From Symbiodinium natans (lineage: Eukaryota; Sar; Dinophyceae; Suessiales; Symbiodiniaceae): 64,000 bases of DNA. Shown in pieces: positions 10,586 through 19,942 of the stretch (positions are counted from its first letter, which is position 1; the number at the start of each line of letters is the position of its first letter). Below the pieces are notes generated by a model, which did not search any database, had not been told where the DNA came from, and saw only the letters and a program-made list of their open reading frames with translations. Both the position numbers and the translations under genes were made by a program. The stretch is from NCBI GenBank assembly GCA_905221605.1, contig CAJNDS010001068.1:599398-663397 (forward strand). The letters are read 5' to 3'.

Positions 10586-11507
10586 TTCCCGGTACTGTTC
10601 CGGGTAATCACGAGCCAGGCACGCCATGTTAATGTCCTGGGCTCCCTTATTCGTCACGGTGAGGAAGGTGAAGCTGCCGCCTTCGGAGGCCTCCAGCTCC
10701 TTGGCCTTGGCGGTCGCCAGGTTGAGGTCCGACGGCCAGATCCTGCCCGCGAAAAACCTTCCAAGGGCGTCCCTGCTCGGCTGGCGGACTCTGGCTCGCT
10801 GCAGGAAGTCGAGCATCACGGGATCGGCAGAACGGGCGGCTTCGTGCTGTCGCAGCTCCACCGCGAAGACGGTGCCATCCCGAACCTGCTGCTCCAGGTT
10901 CTGCTGCAGCAGCGGTCGCCCCACTGTAGGCTGCAGCTGCTGGAAATCCCCGACGAAGACGATGAACGGCAACGGCCTCAGCTCCCCCAAGGCGATCTTG
11001 AGACAGTTCCACACCGCTGCATCGATCTGACTGACCTCGTCCAGGATGATAAGGTCGAAAGTTCGCAGCCTTCCCGGAGGAATGTACTGTGCGTCCGCAT
11101 CCCGCACGACCTTGAAGGCTGCGTGGATCGTCTCCATGACCAGATTCTCGTTGGGAGGCAGCCGCAGCTTGTACATGGACATGAGCAGGCCGATCGGTCC
11201 AGCCACCAGTACCCGGCAACCGTCCTCGAGCGCCGCCTGAACCGCTCCGATGACCACCTCCGTCTTGCCCGTGCCCGGCCCGCCGGTAACGCGCAGGACT
11301 CGTCTGGAGTCTGCCATGACACCGGCATCGCCTACACGCAGGCCCTCCCTGATGCGGCCCAGAACCTGCGCCTGCTCGGGCGACCACTGCCTCTGCGGGA
11401 GCCCGGCCGGGCGTCTAGCGGACCAAATCGACGGATCCTTGCCCTGCAGCAGCAGGGAGCATGCGTTGATTCTCGCCTTGAAGGTGACGATGCGATCCAC
11501 GCTGAGC
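10575..11507 (-). pseudogene. PIF1-type helicase, Walker A and B part
   Basis: 5'-3' DNA helicase of the PIF1/RecD family, the motor normally fused behind the Rep nuclease in Helitrons. Visible motifs are GGPGTGKT (Walker A, about 11,262-11,285), LIILDEVSQID (Walker B) and FVGDFQQLQPT (motif III with the PIF1-style GDFQQL), then LTVTNKGAQDIN before the frame breaks. The segment is open in a different frame from Rep. Rep's EGDLMCVG runs into LSVDRIVTFKARIN at about 11,500-11,507, where the frame must change by one base. All key ATPase residues are intact, so the damage is confined to frame breaks. Confidence 0.88.
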
Positions 11508-12832
11508 CCACGCACATCAGGTCGCCCTCGATGGCGGCTATCAGCCTGCCCGTGTCCGGGGCGAACGTTCCGGGCGGAGCCCCCCGACGTTGGAACTCGT
11601 CGAGACAGAGCACGGCCTTGAGGTGCGCGCAACCCTCGGGAGCTCGAAAGAGGCGCCTGCGAGCTTTCTCGAAGTCGAAGCCGGCCGGGTAAGCATCGTC
11701 CTCCTCCGTGCTCGGCCGCAGGCGAGCTTCGAGCATGTTCTCGAGGAAGCACGCCGCCCAGGCGCCCACGAAGATGTCCAGCAGCTCGAAGGGAAAGCGA
11801 ATTCCTATGCCACAGCTCTTGTTTCGACCCGGTCCGGCCACGTTCCTGGGTCGAACCACAGACTTCCCATCCGTCGTCACCACGCGAAACATGCGGAGCC
11901 ACTGCATGTAAGACATGCTGGTGGCGGCCCCGTCCACGACCGCGCCACGGTGCAGGAACTGCTGGAAGGCGTTGTAGTGCGCCCGGGACTCGTTGACGGC
12001 TTTGCTGCCAGGTATCGGAGGGAACAACGACACGCCCGTGAAGGAATGCTTTGCCATCGACAGGCCGGCCATCTCCATGACCATCTCCTGCTCCAGCGGC
12101 GACTTCTTGCAGAGCAGTCGATACACCTGGCGCCAACGAGATCCGTCGCCGTCATGTTGCGCCTGCTTCGACCTGAAGGTCAGCGCATCGGAGGCCTTGC
12201 TGACGTACCCGGCCACGTATTGGAGCAAGAGGTGATGACCGTCGCCACACTGTACGTCGGCTCGAGAGCGAAACAGCTCCTCCAGCAGGATCAAGAACGC
12301 CGACCTCTCCTTGCCACCCGTCCTCGCAGTGACGTTCTCCGCCGTCCAGCCAGGAAGCAAGTCCGCCCACAGCAGACAGTGCACGTGTAGAGTGCCTCGT
12401 GACTGAAACTCGTAACGCAGGGACCACTGCCGGACTTTCGCAACGCCGACCCGAGCCAGGCTGACACCTTCCTTGAAGAGGTGCAGTCCCAGCATGGCCT
12501 CGAGCGTGTGGTACAGATGCAAGGTCAGCAGGCTCTGCTGGTCGCTGAGGTCGCCTTCGGGAAACATGCCCTCGTGCAACACGTACCTCCACTCGGCCGG
12601 CGAGATGGTGAAGAACACCGTCGGCAACCCATCCTCGACACGTCCGCTGGCCCCGGCCTCCTGCCGACAGATGTCCTCCATCTTCTCCACCTGCTGCTGC
12701 CAGTACACCTGAAAGGTGTCCATGTCGGATGCGATCTGTTCGGGAGACACCTTCTTCGACTCTGCAATGTTGACGACGGAGGAGATCGTTCGAGCCATGC
12801 ACGTGTCGTATATCAGGCACTGCAGGGGAAAG
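11500..12832 (-). pseudogene. Helitron Rep (HUH Y2) nuclease domain
   Basis: Rolling-circle initiator domain that nicks and joins single strands during Helitron movement. FFTISPAEWRYVL corresponds to the conserved start of the Helitron helicase-like domain. YEFQSRGTLHVHCLLW carries the HUH motif as HVH (12,379-12,387). QYVAGYVSK gives the paired tyrosines four residues apart that mark Y2 Rep enzymes. The frame is open through the left edge of the inserted transposon: about 47 codons of the 547-codon open frame starting at 12,975 are inserted-element DNA, not Rep. True Rep sequence starts with FPLQCLIYDTC at the target duplication and continues upstream from 26,815. Frame break downstream at about 11,505. 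Confidence 0.9.
12825..12832. repeat. Target-site duplication, left copy (GGGGAAAG)
   Basis: GGGGAAAG directly precedes the terminal TATGGT of the inserted element. The same eight bases follow its other end at 26,807-26,814. The flanking A and T also match, so the duplication could be counted as 8, 9 or 10 bp depending on where the inverted repeat is taken to start. Confidence 0.92.
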
Positions 12833-12866
12833 TATGGTCGTTGCCCTAATGACCGGGTCCGCCAAA
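12833..12866 (+). repeat. Left terminal inverted repeat
   Basis: Starts TATGGTCGTTGCCC and ends in GGGTCCGCCAA. Its partner is 26,773-26,806. Confidence 0.9.
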
Positions 12867-13624
12867 CCCCCTGAAATTTTGCATACATTTCCGTGATCGG
12901 TTTGGGCTCTGGACCCCACTTGCTCCAGAGAGCTGAAAAACTGGTTAACGGTTCGGGCTTGGCACCTTGTTTCAAAGCAGAACACTTCGTTCTGGCATTG
13001 GGCAGGTCCCTGAAACAGGGAATTCATTGGTTTTGAAACCAAGATTTCCAGAACATATACTATGCCAACTCAAAAACCTGCACCTGTTGGCACATATTGT
13101 GTGTTGTTTCTCTTCCACGCAAAACGGAACGCTTGCAGATGATGCATGTTTTTTTGCTTGAACTTATGTTGAACATGTGCTCTCTGCCTGGCTATTGCTG
13201 TGTATTTGTCGCAATGTTGCGGGAATCATTCTGCACAAAGGCTAGTTGCCAATGACATGGTTTGCTTTTCCTGTCCCACCATTCCAACCATGCAACCAGG
13301 AAGTTGGACTGAACCCCAAGTCCTTGACCTGCAAGCATATTGTCTTCGCCAACCGACTTCCCGGGCATTGTGACAAAACTGCAGCTATTGACATTCTGTC
13401 ACTGGGTTTCGGAAGATGTTTTACCCTTTGAATCCACCCCAAGTATGGAATTGAGGGTTTAGGTGTTTGGAGCTGGTTTGTGTTTAAAGTCTTTAAAAAC
13501 CCACCACCACCCTGGACCCCAGGACTTGAACTACCCGTGCTCTTTTCTTTTCTCTTCTAGCTCGCAAAACTAATCGTTCCTTTCAAGGACCGAAATGAGA
13601 AACTTGAAATACTTGAAACATGGG
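12867..13624. other. 3' spacer of the inserted element
   Basis: About 760 bp between the left inverted repeat and the last gene. Only short frames without recognisable features occur. It is probably the 3' untranslated and subterminal region. Confidence 0.5.
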
Positions 13625-14089
13625 TCAAGGGTTCGGCTTTGCTCTGGTCGCAGTGTCTCCAAACAAAGATTGCATGCCCTGACTGGAGACCAACCTGAAT
13701 TTGTCCAGGCCCTGCGAACTCGAAGCATCCTGTCGCAACAGCCTTTTCTCAGCTGCTTGAAGCTTCTGTCTTGTTTCAGACAAGTCACTCTCCAACTCAG
13801 CTTTCTTTGTCGTTAAAACTGAGATGGTCTTTTCCTGGCTATCTGCCAGAAGTCGAGTTCGCTTCAAAGCACACTTGAGGTCTTCCACCTCATTCTCCAA
13901 ACAAGTGATTTCCAAATCTTTGTCATCCTTTTCGAAGGTTCTCCTGACCCCGCGTCTGATGCCTTGAACCTCGCAAGGCTCTGCAGTCGGCAGTATCGCA
14001 GGTCCGGGTCTTTGGCTTTTGGTGTCTCCCACTGATTGCAGAGCTTGCTGTGCTGCGATTGCAGTATCATCCCTTTCGGAGCTGGCCAT
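13625..14089 (-). CDS. Small coiled-coil protein (154 aa), passenger gene
   Basis: I start it at the Met of MASSERDD rather than 19 codons upstream (14,146), because the upstream residues look non-coding. The N-terminal half is polar and low-complexity with RRGVRRTFEKDDKD. Residues about 60-125 form a heptad-like Leu/Lys/Glu pattern (LENEVEDLKCALKRTRLLAD, then KAELESDLSETRQKLQAAEKRL) that predicts a coiled coil. No enzymatic motif is visible. It could be a structural or DNA-bridging accessory of the transposon, or a captured host fragment. It is the last gene in the array, with no ORF of note beyond it before the left inverted repeat. Confidence 0.55.
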   Translation of the reverse strand: MASSERDDTAIAAQQALQSVGDTKSQRPGPAILPTAEPCEVQGIRRGVRRTFEKDDKDLEITCLENEVEDLKCALKRTRLLADSQEKTISVLTTKKAELESDLSETRQKLQAAEKRLLRQDASSSQGLDKFRLVSSQGMQSLFGDTATRAKPNP

Positions 14090-14299
14090 TGACGATGGTC
14101 TAACACACAGTGTCGAGAATGAGAATACATGAGAAGTGTTGAGCACCTTATTTCCTATCTCACTGGTCTATCACCCTTGCAATGCGACAACATGCATGCT
14201 GCACATCTGACAGGCAGTGCTGGGCAGCATGCGCCCTGACTGTCAACACATTGCACATCCATTCGCAACGGGCACCATTCTAGCATATACGTTTGTTCA

Positions 14300-14710
14300 T
14301 GTTTTTCCTGGGCTTGGGACCCGTTCCCATCATGTTGCCTCGGCATCTGTGTTTGCAAAACAGTACCTCGCAGACTCGCAGACTCGCAGCATTGGATATC
14401 GGCCTTGCAGTCTCCGGCTGCTGACAGTTGAGAACAGTACTTAGCCCCACTGACTGCTGGCACCTAGATCGTCAGCTGACTAGCTTTCACAAACCTTACA
14501 CAGCACATGATTTTTTAAATGCTTTCCGGCCCTTGGTCTTCGGACTTTCCACTCGCTCGGCCTCGGTATCTGTGCTATGCCATCTTTAGCCTCGTGCAAC
14601 ACAGCACCTCGCAAAGTCACAGCATTGGATATTGTCCCTGCAGTGGTAGGCTGACAGTTGAGAAGAGTACCTAAGTACTTAGCCCCGCTGACTGCTGGCA
14701 CTTTAGATCT
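14300..14710. repeat. Tandem duplication in a transposon spacer
   Basis: About 14,335-14,470 and 14,555-14,710 share CAGTACTTAGCCCC..., GACTGCTGGCAC and other blocks, each copy about 150 bp, diverged. Two minus-strand frames over these copies share the peptide PAVSGAKY. I treat them as repeat translation rather than genes. Confidence 0.65.
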
Positions 14711-14796
14711 TATTTGCTGTGGCTTCGAGGATCTCGAACTCTGCTCAAATCTGGCTACTCTGGCTATCGTATTTGCTGGCCTGTGAGTCTGGCAAA

Positions 14797-15115
14797 ACCT
14801 CAGACAGGACCCTTGGATCTTGCCCTCGAACTGGATCGAAGGCTTCACTGGAAAAGCACTGTGAGTCTGTTTTGTCACGGTTGTGACCCTTGGATCTTGC
14901 CCTCGAGTTGGATCGAGGTTTCACCCTGTCTGAGCCTGTGCTGAGGGTTTTTTTTTTGATGGCCCGTGAGTCTGACAAATCTCAAACACTATGACCCTTG
15001 GATCTTGCCCTCGAGATGGATCGAGGGCTTCACCCCAAAAATACCGTGAGTCTGTTGGAAAATCTCACGGTTGTGACCCTTGGATCTTGCCCTCGAGTTG
15101 GATCGAAGGCTTCAC
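14797..15115. repeat. Four copies of a roughly 40-bp spacer repeat
   Basis: ACCCTTGGATCTTGCCCTCG followed by A-TGGATCGA-G-TTCAC occurs near 14,808, 14,886, 14,995 and 15,078, at spacings of roughly 80-110 bp. It lies just downstream of the 726-codon gene. Possible roles are a 3' untranslated repeat, a protein-binding array or a recombination product. Confidence 0.8.
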
Positions 15116-17292
15116 ACTGCCTGAGTCTGTGACTGAAGGAAGGCTCTGAGCTTCACCAAGGCCTCGTTCTGTGCCAGGCTACCCTCCTTGTCCATCTGCT
15201 CCAGCCACTGGAGCATTGGAGGTACGAAGGCCTCTCGTCCAATCACTTGGCGAATGCTGTGATTCTCGCTATCGTCACCCGAAAGTTCAAACCACACGCA
15301 GTTGGAGGGAATCAGAATGCTTGCTCCAGGCTTCAGCCTGACCATCCAGCCATGATTTTCCGCTTCCAGTCGGATCTGTGTAGCTGTCATGCTTTCCAGT
15401 TTCCTCACTTCCTCGGCTAGGGTCTTGCCACCCAGCCTGTCAGGACGGAACCCTCCAACTGCCAAGTCCCCCTCCAAGAGCAGCAGCAACATTGGGCAGT
15501 TCAGCTCTGTTCGCGCGTAGAGACTTCCGGTGTTGTTGTGCCTCTGGGCGAACTGAATCACGAAATGGTCCTGTGCCTCGGCAGGAACTCCTCGCAGTGT
15601 GTCTGTGCCCAGGATGTCGGGCCACGACTTCTGCAACAACTGGCCCAGCCTGCCGGCCACAGCTTTCTTTGACACGATGGCAGAGCAACTGCTGCCCTGC
15701 ACGAACTTCATCTTCTCTGCCACCCATGTCTTCTGCAGCTTGTAGTAGTCCAGGCCAAAAACCGTATCTCGCAGTTGCTGGCTGCGATTCGTATCCAGGA
15801 GACAGGGTGGGCCTCCCGCCAAGATATTCTTGACATCGAGGGTGTAGGAGATGTCGCCATGTGACTCTGTCATGCTCCTGCAGTCCTTGGCCAAGGCCAG
15901 GCCCAGCTGGTCCAGGGTGTTGCTGCCAGCAACTTTGGCAATCTTCTTCCCAGCAGCTGTTTTCTGGGCTGCTTTCTCGGCGTCTCGGATTGCCTTCTTT
16001 GTGTTGTTCAGCCAGCACCTCACATCCGTGATCGTGTCTTTCGCTGCCTTGGAGTCCTCAGAGCTTGTGTGGAAGTTTTTTGTCGCCTCGGTGATTTGCT
16101 GCCTGAGGGCAGCCAGCTCTTCCGCAGTCTGGGTTTGGCTTGCGTCATGCTCCCAAGCTTTGTCCTTCTCATTGATGGAGGTTTCCAGGGTCTGCAAGGC
16201 TTGGGCCACACACCGGAACTTGGCAGCCTGCTCCCTCTTGATGTCTTCGCCTTCATTTTCTGTCAGCTTGTTGGCCTCCTCTTCCAAGGTCTTGTAAACT
16301 GTTTGCAGCCTCAGAAGCACATTTGTCATGGTCTGCACTGCCTTTCCCTTTGCAGACTGCAGTGCCAGCTTCTCCAGGGGCAGGGACTTCTCCTGGCTCT
16401 CTTCTTTCTCTTTCTTCTGCTTTGCTTCCTTGGCTTTTCTCTCTGCGATGGCAGCGGCCTGGGCATGCATCTCTGCATCCCTTGCTTCCTCAATCTCTTT
16501 CAGCTGCCCCAAGTCTTTGCGGACAGTGAGCAGAGGGATGATTTTATCATCCCCTTCTTCCTCGTTTGCCTTGGCCTCGACCGAAAGCCTGTTCTTTGCT
16601 CGCTTCAATCGGCTCTCATTCTCTTCCAAATATTCATCCAGCTCCTTCTCGTCGGAGATATCCATTCTCTGCCTCAGTCCTGACTGGAACTCGTGGCCAT
16701 CGCGTTGTCGCACCTCCACCCCGTGGAACTGCTTCACACAGGTCTGGCCATTCTTCTGCACGGTCAAGGTAGCTGGGTTTGCCAGGAGTTTCTCCCAGCC
16801 TGCCTCGGCCTCCCGCAAAGTGTTGTAAACCTTGAGCGACATTTCTTGAGCTGCCCAAATTCTGAACGGCACGTAGACATCCAGATTGTCTCTGAAGGAT
16901 GAGGCAATCCTTCTTTCCTCTACATGACCAACTGCAGAGCTAAAGGTACGTTTCGTTCGGTGATCTTCCTGGGCTCGGGAAAGTTTTTGTTCTGCATACC
17001 ACTTCTTCCTGTCTTCCGGTGTCTTGGCCTTCAGCTCATCTTTCACCTTTTGTGCGTTCAGTCGGCGTCCTTTTTCCTCTTCCGTTTCCTCTCGGCCCTT
17101 GGGCTTGGTCAGGCTTCTGTTCAGCCACTTCTCCGTTGCCAAACAGCTGTTGCAGGCTCGCAACAAAGGGTTTCGGCCAGTAGCACAGCTACTGGCCATG
17201 TTTGTGGTTTCACCACATTTCTGGCACAGCAGTGCAGGAGCAATTCCAACTTGGCTGCTGGACGCCTCACTTGGTGTCGGTGTGTTGCTCAT
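15112..17292 (-). CDS. Zinc-ribbon and coiled-coil protein (726 aa), passenger gene
   Basis: A complete single frame from MSNTPTPSEA to a stop. The N-terminal part has a likely zinc-binding module: CQKCGE (residues about 23-28), then a Cys near 36, then ACNSCLATEK (about 46-55). Residues about 60-330 are highly charged Lys/Glu with KKEKEESQEK. Residues about 320-470 look like a long alpha-helical coiled coil (KALQTL, EELAALRQQITEATKNF). The C-terminal 250 residues look globular, with KYELNCPMLLLLLEGDLAVGG-like hydrophobic stretches. I do not recognise the family. It lies about 340 bp downstream of the methyltransferase start-side neighbour's stop, in the same direction, so it is probably part of the same element. 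Confidence 0.72.
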   Translation of the reverse strand: MSNTPTPSEASSSQVGIAPALLCQKCGETTNMASSCATGRNPLLRACNSCLATEKWLNRSLTKPKGREETEEEKGRRLNAQKVKDELKAKTPEDRKKWYAEQKLSRAQEDHRTKRTFSSAVGHVEERRIASSFRDNLDVYVPFRIWAAQEMSLKVYNTLREAEAGWEKLLANPATLTVQKNGQTCVKQFHGVEVRQRDGHEFQSGLRQRMDISDEKELDEYLEENESRLKRAKNRLSVEAKANEEEGDDKIIPLLTVRKDLGQLKEIEEARDAEMHAQAAAIAERKAKEAKQKKEKEESQEKSLPLEKLALQSAKGKAVQTMTNVLLRLQTVYKTLEEEANKLTENEGEDIKREQAAKFRCVAQALQTLETSINEKDKAWEHDASQTQTAEELAALRQQITEATKNFHTSSEDSKAAKDTITDVRCWLNNTKKAIRDAEKAAQKTAAGKKIAKVAGSNTLDQLGLALAKDCRSMTESHGDISYTLDVKNILAGGPPCLLDTNRSQQLRDTVFGLDYYKLQKTWVAEKMKFVQGSSCSAIVSKKAVAGRLGQLLQKSWPDILGTDTLRGVPAEAQDHFVIQFAQRHNNTGSLYARTELNCPMLLLLLEGDLAVGGFRPDRLGGKTLAEEVRKLESMTATQIRLEAENHGWMVRLKPGASILIPSNCVWFELSGDDSENHSIRQVIGREAFVPPMLQWLEQMDKEGSLAQNEALVKLRAFLQSQTQAV

Positions 17293-17330
17293 GGCTTTGT
17301 GGAGCAGCTACAAAGAACACAGGTCACAGC

Positions 17331-17353
17331 ACACACACACACACACACACACT
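17331..17353. repeat. (AC)n microsatellite
   Basis: About eleven AC dinucleotides just upstream of the 726-codon gene's start, in the spacer before the methyltransferase stop. Confidence 0.9.
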
Positions 17354-17629
17354 CCGCTCCAGAACCAGAGACGGCAGAAGTGTATCCGCTCAGCACACAG
17401 ACACAAAGCTTGCAAAGTCACCGGTGCAAACGAAGCACGCCTACACACACCTGGCCCCCTTTGCCTCACTCCGCATTCCTGCATTGGATAACCGCTCGAG
17501 CACCCTGGCCCTGTCTATGTGCTGCCATACTGTTTCTACAGGCTACGTGCAAAGTCAAGCAGGTGGCTTCAGACGGCCACCCACACCTATTGTAAATTAC
17601 GAATTGTTGGCAACGCTTGCAGCATCCTC

Positions 17630-19240
17630 TCAATCAGTTCTGTCAGTGTACAGCACCGACTTGCCCCGGACTCGTCTTTGGGGACTTGCCAAGTTCACGA
17701 CCTTGCAGCCTCTCTTCAGGGAGCCTTGGGGCCAGCACCCTCGCTGTTGTGGCCTTGCTGGGTTGCACATGGGCTCCTGCTTGACTTCAGCCTTCACTTC
17801 AGATTTTAGGTCCAACCCTGCCCTGTGACTGGCTGGCCCTGCACCATGCACACTGGAGCTTTCAGACCCCTTCTTGTCCACACATGAGGCTGCAAACTTC
17901 CTTGAAGCTTGCTTGCCTTTCTTGATCATGCTCTCACACTCTTCGATGTCATCTTGACAGAAGACATTGGGGAAACCTTCAGCCTCAGCAGGGTTATGAA
18001 ACGACTCCCCGGGTGTCACTGCAGGAATCAACTCGTGCAGCTCCTGGGTGCTCAGCCTGGTCGGTTCTTCTGGCAAAGCACCATAGATGTATGCTTGCTC
18101 CAGCATTGGGCACAGCATGGAAGCCAAATGCAGGGGATGATAAGCGTTCCCTGCTGCCTTCAAGGCGGCAGTCTTGTTATCAAACATACGACACGCCAGG
18201 CCGCTGTGGCCTTGGAACATGAAGCGCTCCTCTGGGGTCACGAACCTGTGAAGTCGCTGCTGTTGCCACGGCAAGCAGTTCTTCACCTCCCCTGACAAGA
18301 GCAGGAACAACTTGGGGCCAGCAGTGCGAAGGGGCGGGATCAGATCATAGAGAACCTGCTTCCCGTAATCACGCAATGGACTTCGGTCTAGCTCCACCAC
18401 GGCCACGGTCCCTGCTTTGCCTGCCAGCACATCTTTTTCAATCCGTGCGATGTAGGCAGCAAGGTTGCACCGCATTCGGTGGCTCAATGAGGCAGGGCCC
18501 ACTGGGGGCACTGTGGACTCGATCAAGGTCCTGATGTCCACATGCCCTCCCAAGTCTTTGGCAGTGAGTGGCACTGGTAAAGATGCCTCCGGGCCCAGGC
18601 AATCTCTGCGCATCCCCCGGATCCACAAACGCTCCCTGTCATGGGGGAAGATCGTCTTGAGATTGTGCACCTGTGCCTCGATACGGAAGAAAGGCACACA
18701 GAACTGGAGACGACTCAAAATCTCCTCCAGGTACTGGGTTCCCTTGAGCAAGCGGGAGTTCTCCAGCACAAATGCCACAAGCTGGCCCTGCCACGCCTGG
18801 AATATGATCCAAGCCACACATGTGTCCATCACATCGCTTCGACTATCTGCTGTCCCCATTCGAGCCCCTGTGGCTGCCCACGGCCCGCACGGTGGCCCTG
18901 CTGCAAAAACTTCTGAGGGCTGCAAAGTCTCGACTGGAAGCTTCAGGATGTCTCCGTCGCTTCCAAGCTTCATCCTATCCAAGCCCCTTGCTCCAATGTG
19001 CTTGACCAGTCCTCTGTAGTAGCTTACCAGTGAAGCCTCTGTGTCAAAGGCCTGGGTCTCGCAGTGCTCACTGTGAGACAACTCACACAGTCTTCGCAGG
19101 CCTCCCAGGCCCACACATGGTTCTGTGACCCGCAAAGGTCTTCCGAGCAGTCTCAACACTCGTCCTGCTCGGAATGCGACCTGCTCCAGACTTACACCAG
19201 ATTCAGGGCTGTGTTGGCACTGCCCTTCTTGCTCTGCCAT
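17630..19240 (-). CDS. C5-cytosine DNA methyltransferase (536 aa) carried by the transposon
   Basis: Transfers a methyl group from S-adenosylmethionine to C5 of cytosine in DNA. I start at MAEQEGQCQ because the 24 codons upstream look non-coding. Motifs from that Met: motif I VTEPCVGLGG (about 37-47), motif IV AAGPPCGPW with the catalytic Cys at about 118, motif VI ENS (about 160-162, usually ENV), motif VIII HDRERLWIRG with RER at about 202-204, a variable target-recognition region, motif IX TPEERFMFQG (about 335-344) and motif X AAGNAYHPLHLASML (about 362-376). The order is the standard C5-MTase order. A tail of about 130 residues includes EVKAEVKQEP, two possible SUMO-acceptor KxE sites, and no recognisable reader domain. 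Capture of C5-MTases by eukaryotic retrotransposons has been described, including in dinoflagellates; here it sits in a DNA element with inverted repeats. Confidence 0.88.
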   Translation of the reverse strand: MAEQEGQCQHSPESGVSLEQVAFRAGRVLRLLGRPLRVTEPCVGLGGLRRLCELSHSEHCETQAFDTEASLVSYYRGLVKHIGARGLDRMKLGSDGDILKLPVETLQPSEVFAAGPPCGPWAATGARMGTADSRSDVMDTCVAWIIFQAWQGQLVAFVLENSRLLKGTQYLEEILSRLQFCVPFFRIEAQVHNLKTIFPHDRERLWIRGMRRDCLGPEASLPVPLTAKDLGGHVDIRTLIESTVPPVGPASLSHRMRCNLAAYIARIEKDVLAGKAGTVAVVELDRSPLRDYGKQVLYDLIPPLRTAGPKLFLLLSGEVKNCLPWQQQRLHRFVTPEERFMFQGHSGLACRMFDNKTAALKAAGNAYHPLHLASMLCPMLEQAYIYGALPEEPTRLSTQELHELIPAVTPGESFHNPAEAEGFPNVFCQDDIEECESMIKKGKQASRKFAASCVDKKGSESSSVHGAGPASHRAGLDLKSEVKAEVKQEPMCNPARPQQRGCWPQGSLKRGCKVVNLASPQRRVRGKSVLYTDRTD

Positions 19241-19323
19241 GATGACACAGCCTGTGGCTGCTGTGATGAGCTCTAGCACACAAACGCAAGACTCTATGTA
19301 TCCACACAGCATGTCACACGCTG

Positions 19324-19420
19324 TAACCCTAAACCCAAAACCCTAAACCCTAGACCCTAAACCGCAAAACCATTAACCCTTAACCCTCAACCCTAGACCC
19401 CAAACCCTAAACCCTAAACC
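19324..19420 (-). repeat. Degenerate CCCTAAA array inside the transposon
   Basis: About a dozen CCCTAAA-like units with CCCAAAA, CCCTAGA and CCCTTAA variants, between the methyltransferase and the GGGAC minisatellite. Confidence 0.8.
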
Positions 19421-19546
19421 GTATCCATGCCAACATGCCTGCAAGCCATCTTGTAACACAAGCATTCATGACAAGTGAGAGGGGGGTTAAGGGGGATTTG
19501 GGGGGTCTGGGGCCGGTTCGAACTGAGACAAGGCGGAACAGGACGT

Positions 19547-19800
19547 GGAACGTGGACAGGAAAGGGGCGGGACAGGGCGGGACAGGGCGGGACGGTGACG
19601 GGACACGGGCGGGACAAGGCGGGACAGGGCGGGACACGGGCGGGACGGGGCGGGACAGGGGCGGGACATGGGCGGGACACTGGCGGGACACTGGCGGGAC
19701 GTGGGCGGGACGTGGGCGGGACGTGGGCGGGACACGGGCGGGACAGGACGGGACATGGGCGGGACGGGGGCGGGACGGGGGCGGGACGGGACACGGGAGA
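19547..19800. repeat. GGCGGGACA minisatellite
   Basis: About 250 bp of GGCGGGACA/GGGCGGGACAC/GGGACGTGGGC units in 9-11-bp periods. It creates Pro/Arg- or Gly/Thr-rich frames on both strands. It lies between the methyltransferase start and the zinc-finger gene's 3' end. Confidence 0.92.
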
Positions 19801-19942
19801 GACACCCCCAATACATAATTTAAATAAAAACCCCAACCGGGAGGGACATGGGAGGGACACCCTCCCACACAAAAACCCTTGTGCTGAGGCCTTTTCCCCT
19901 GCAACCAACACTCCAGGCCCCGGAAAGCCCTGAAAACCCTCA

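Noticed and set aside
10027-12832. Stand-alone cellular PIF1 helicase gene
   Set aside because: The preceding HUH Rep domain with paired tyrosines shows it is the Helitron helicase.
10264-12849. Long plus-strand frames opposite the Helitron gene
   Set aside because: They lie antisense to recognised Rep and helicase motifs in GC-rich DNA and have no domain of their own.
12833-12975. N-terminal part of the Rep frame (MKQGAKPEPL onward)
   Set aside because: These codons are inserted-element DNA, left of the target duplication; the real upstream Rep sequence lies at 26,815 and beyond.
15851-16828. Plus-strand frames opposite the 726-codon gene
   Set aside because: Leu/Ser/Phe-rich shadows of a Lys/Glu-rich coiled-coil gene.
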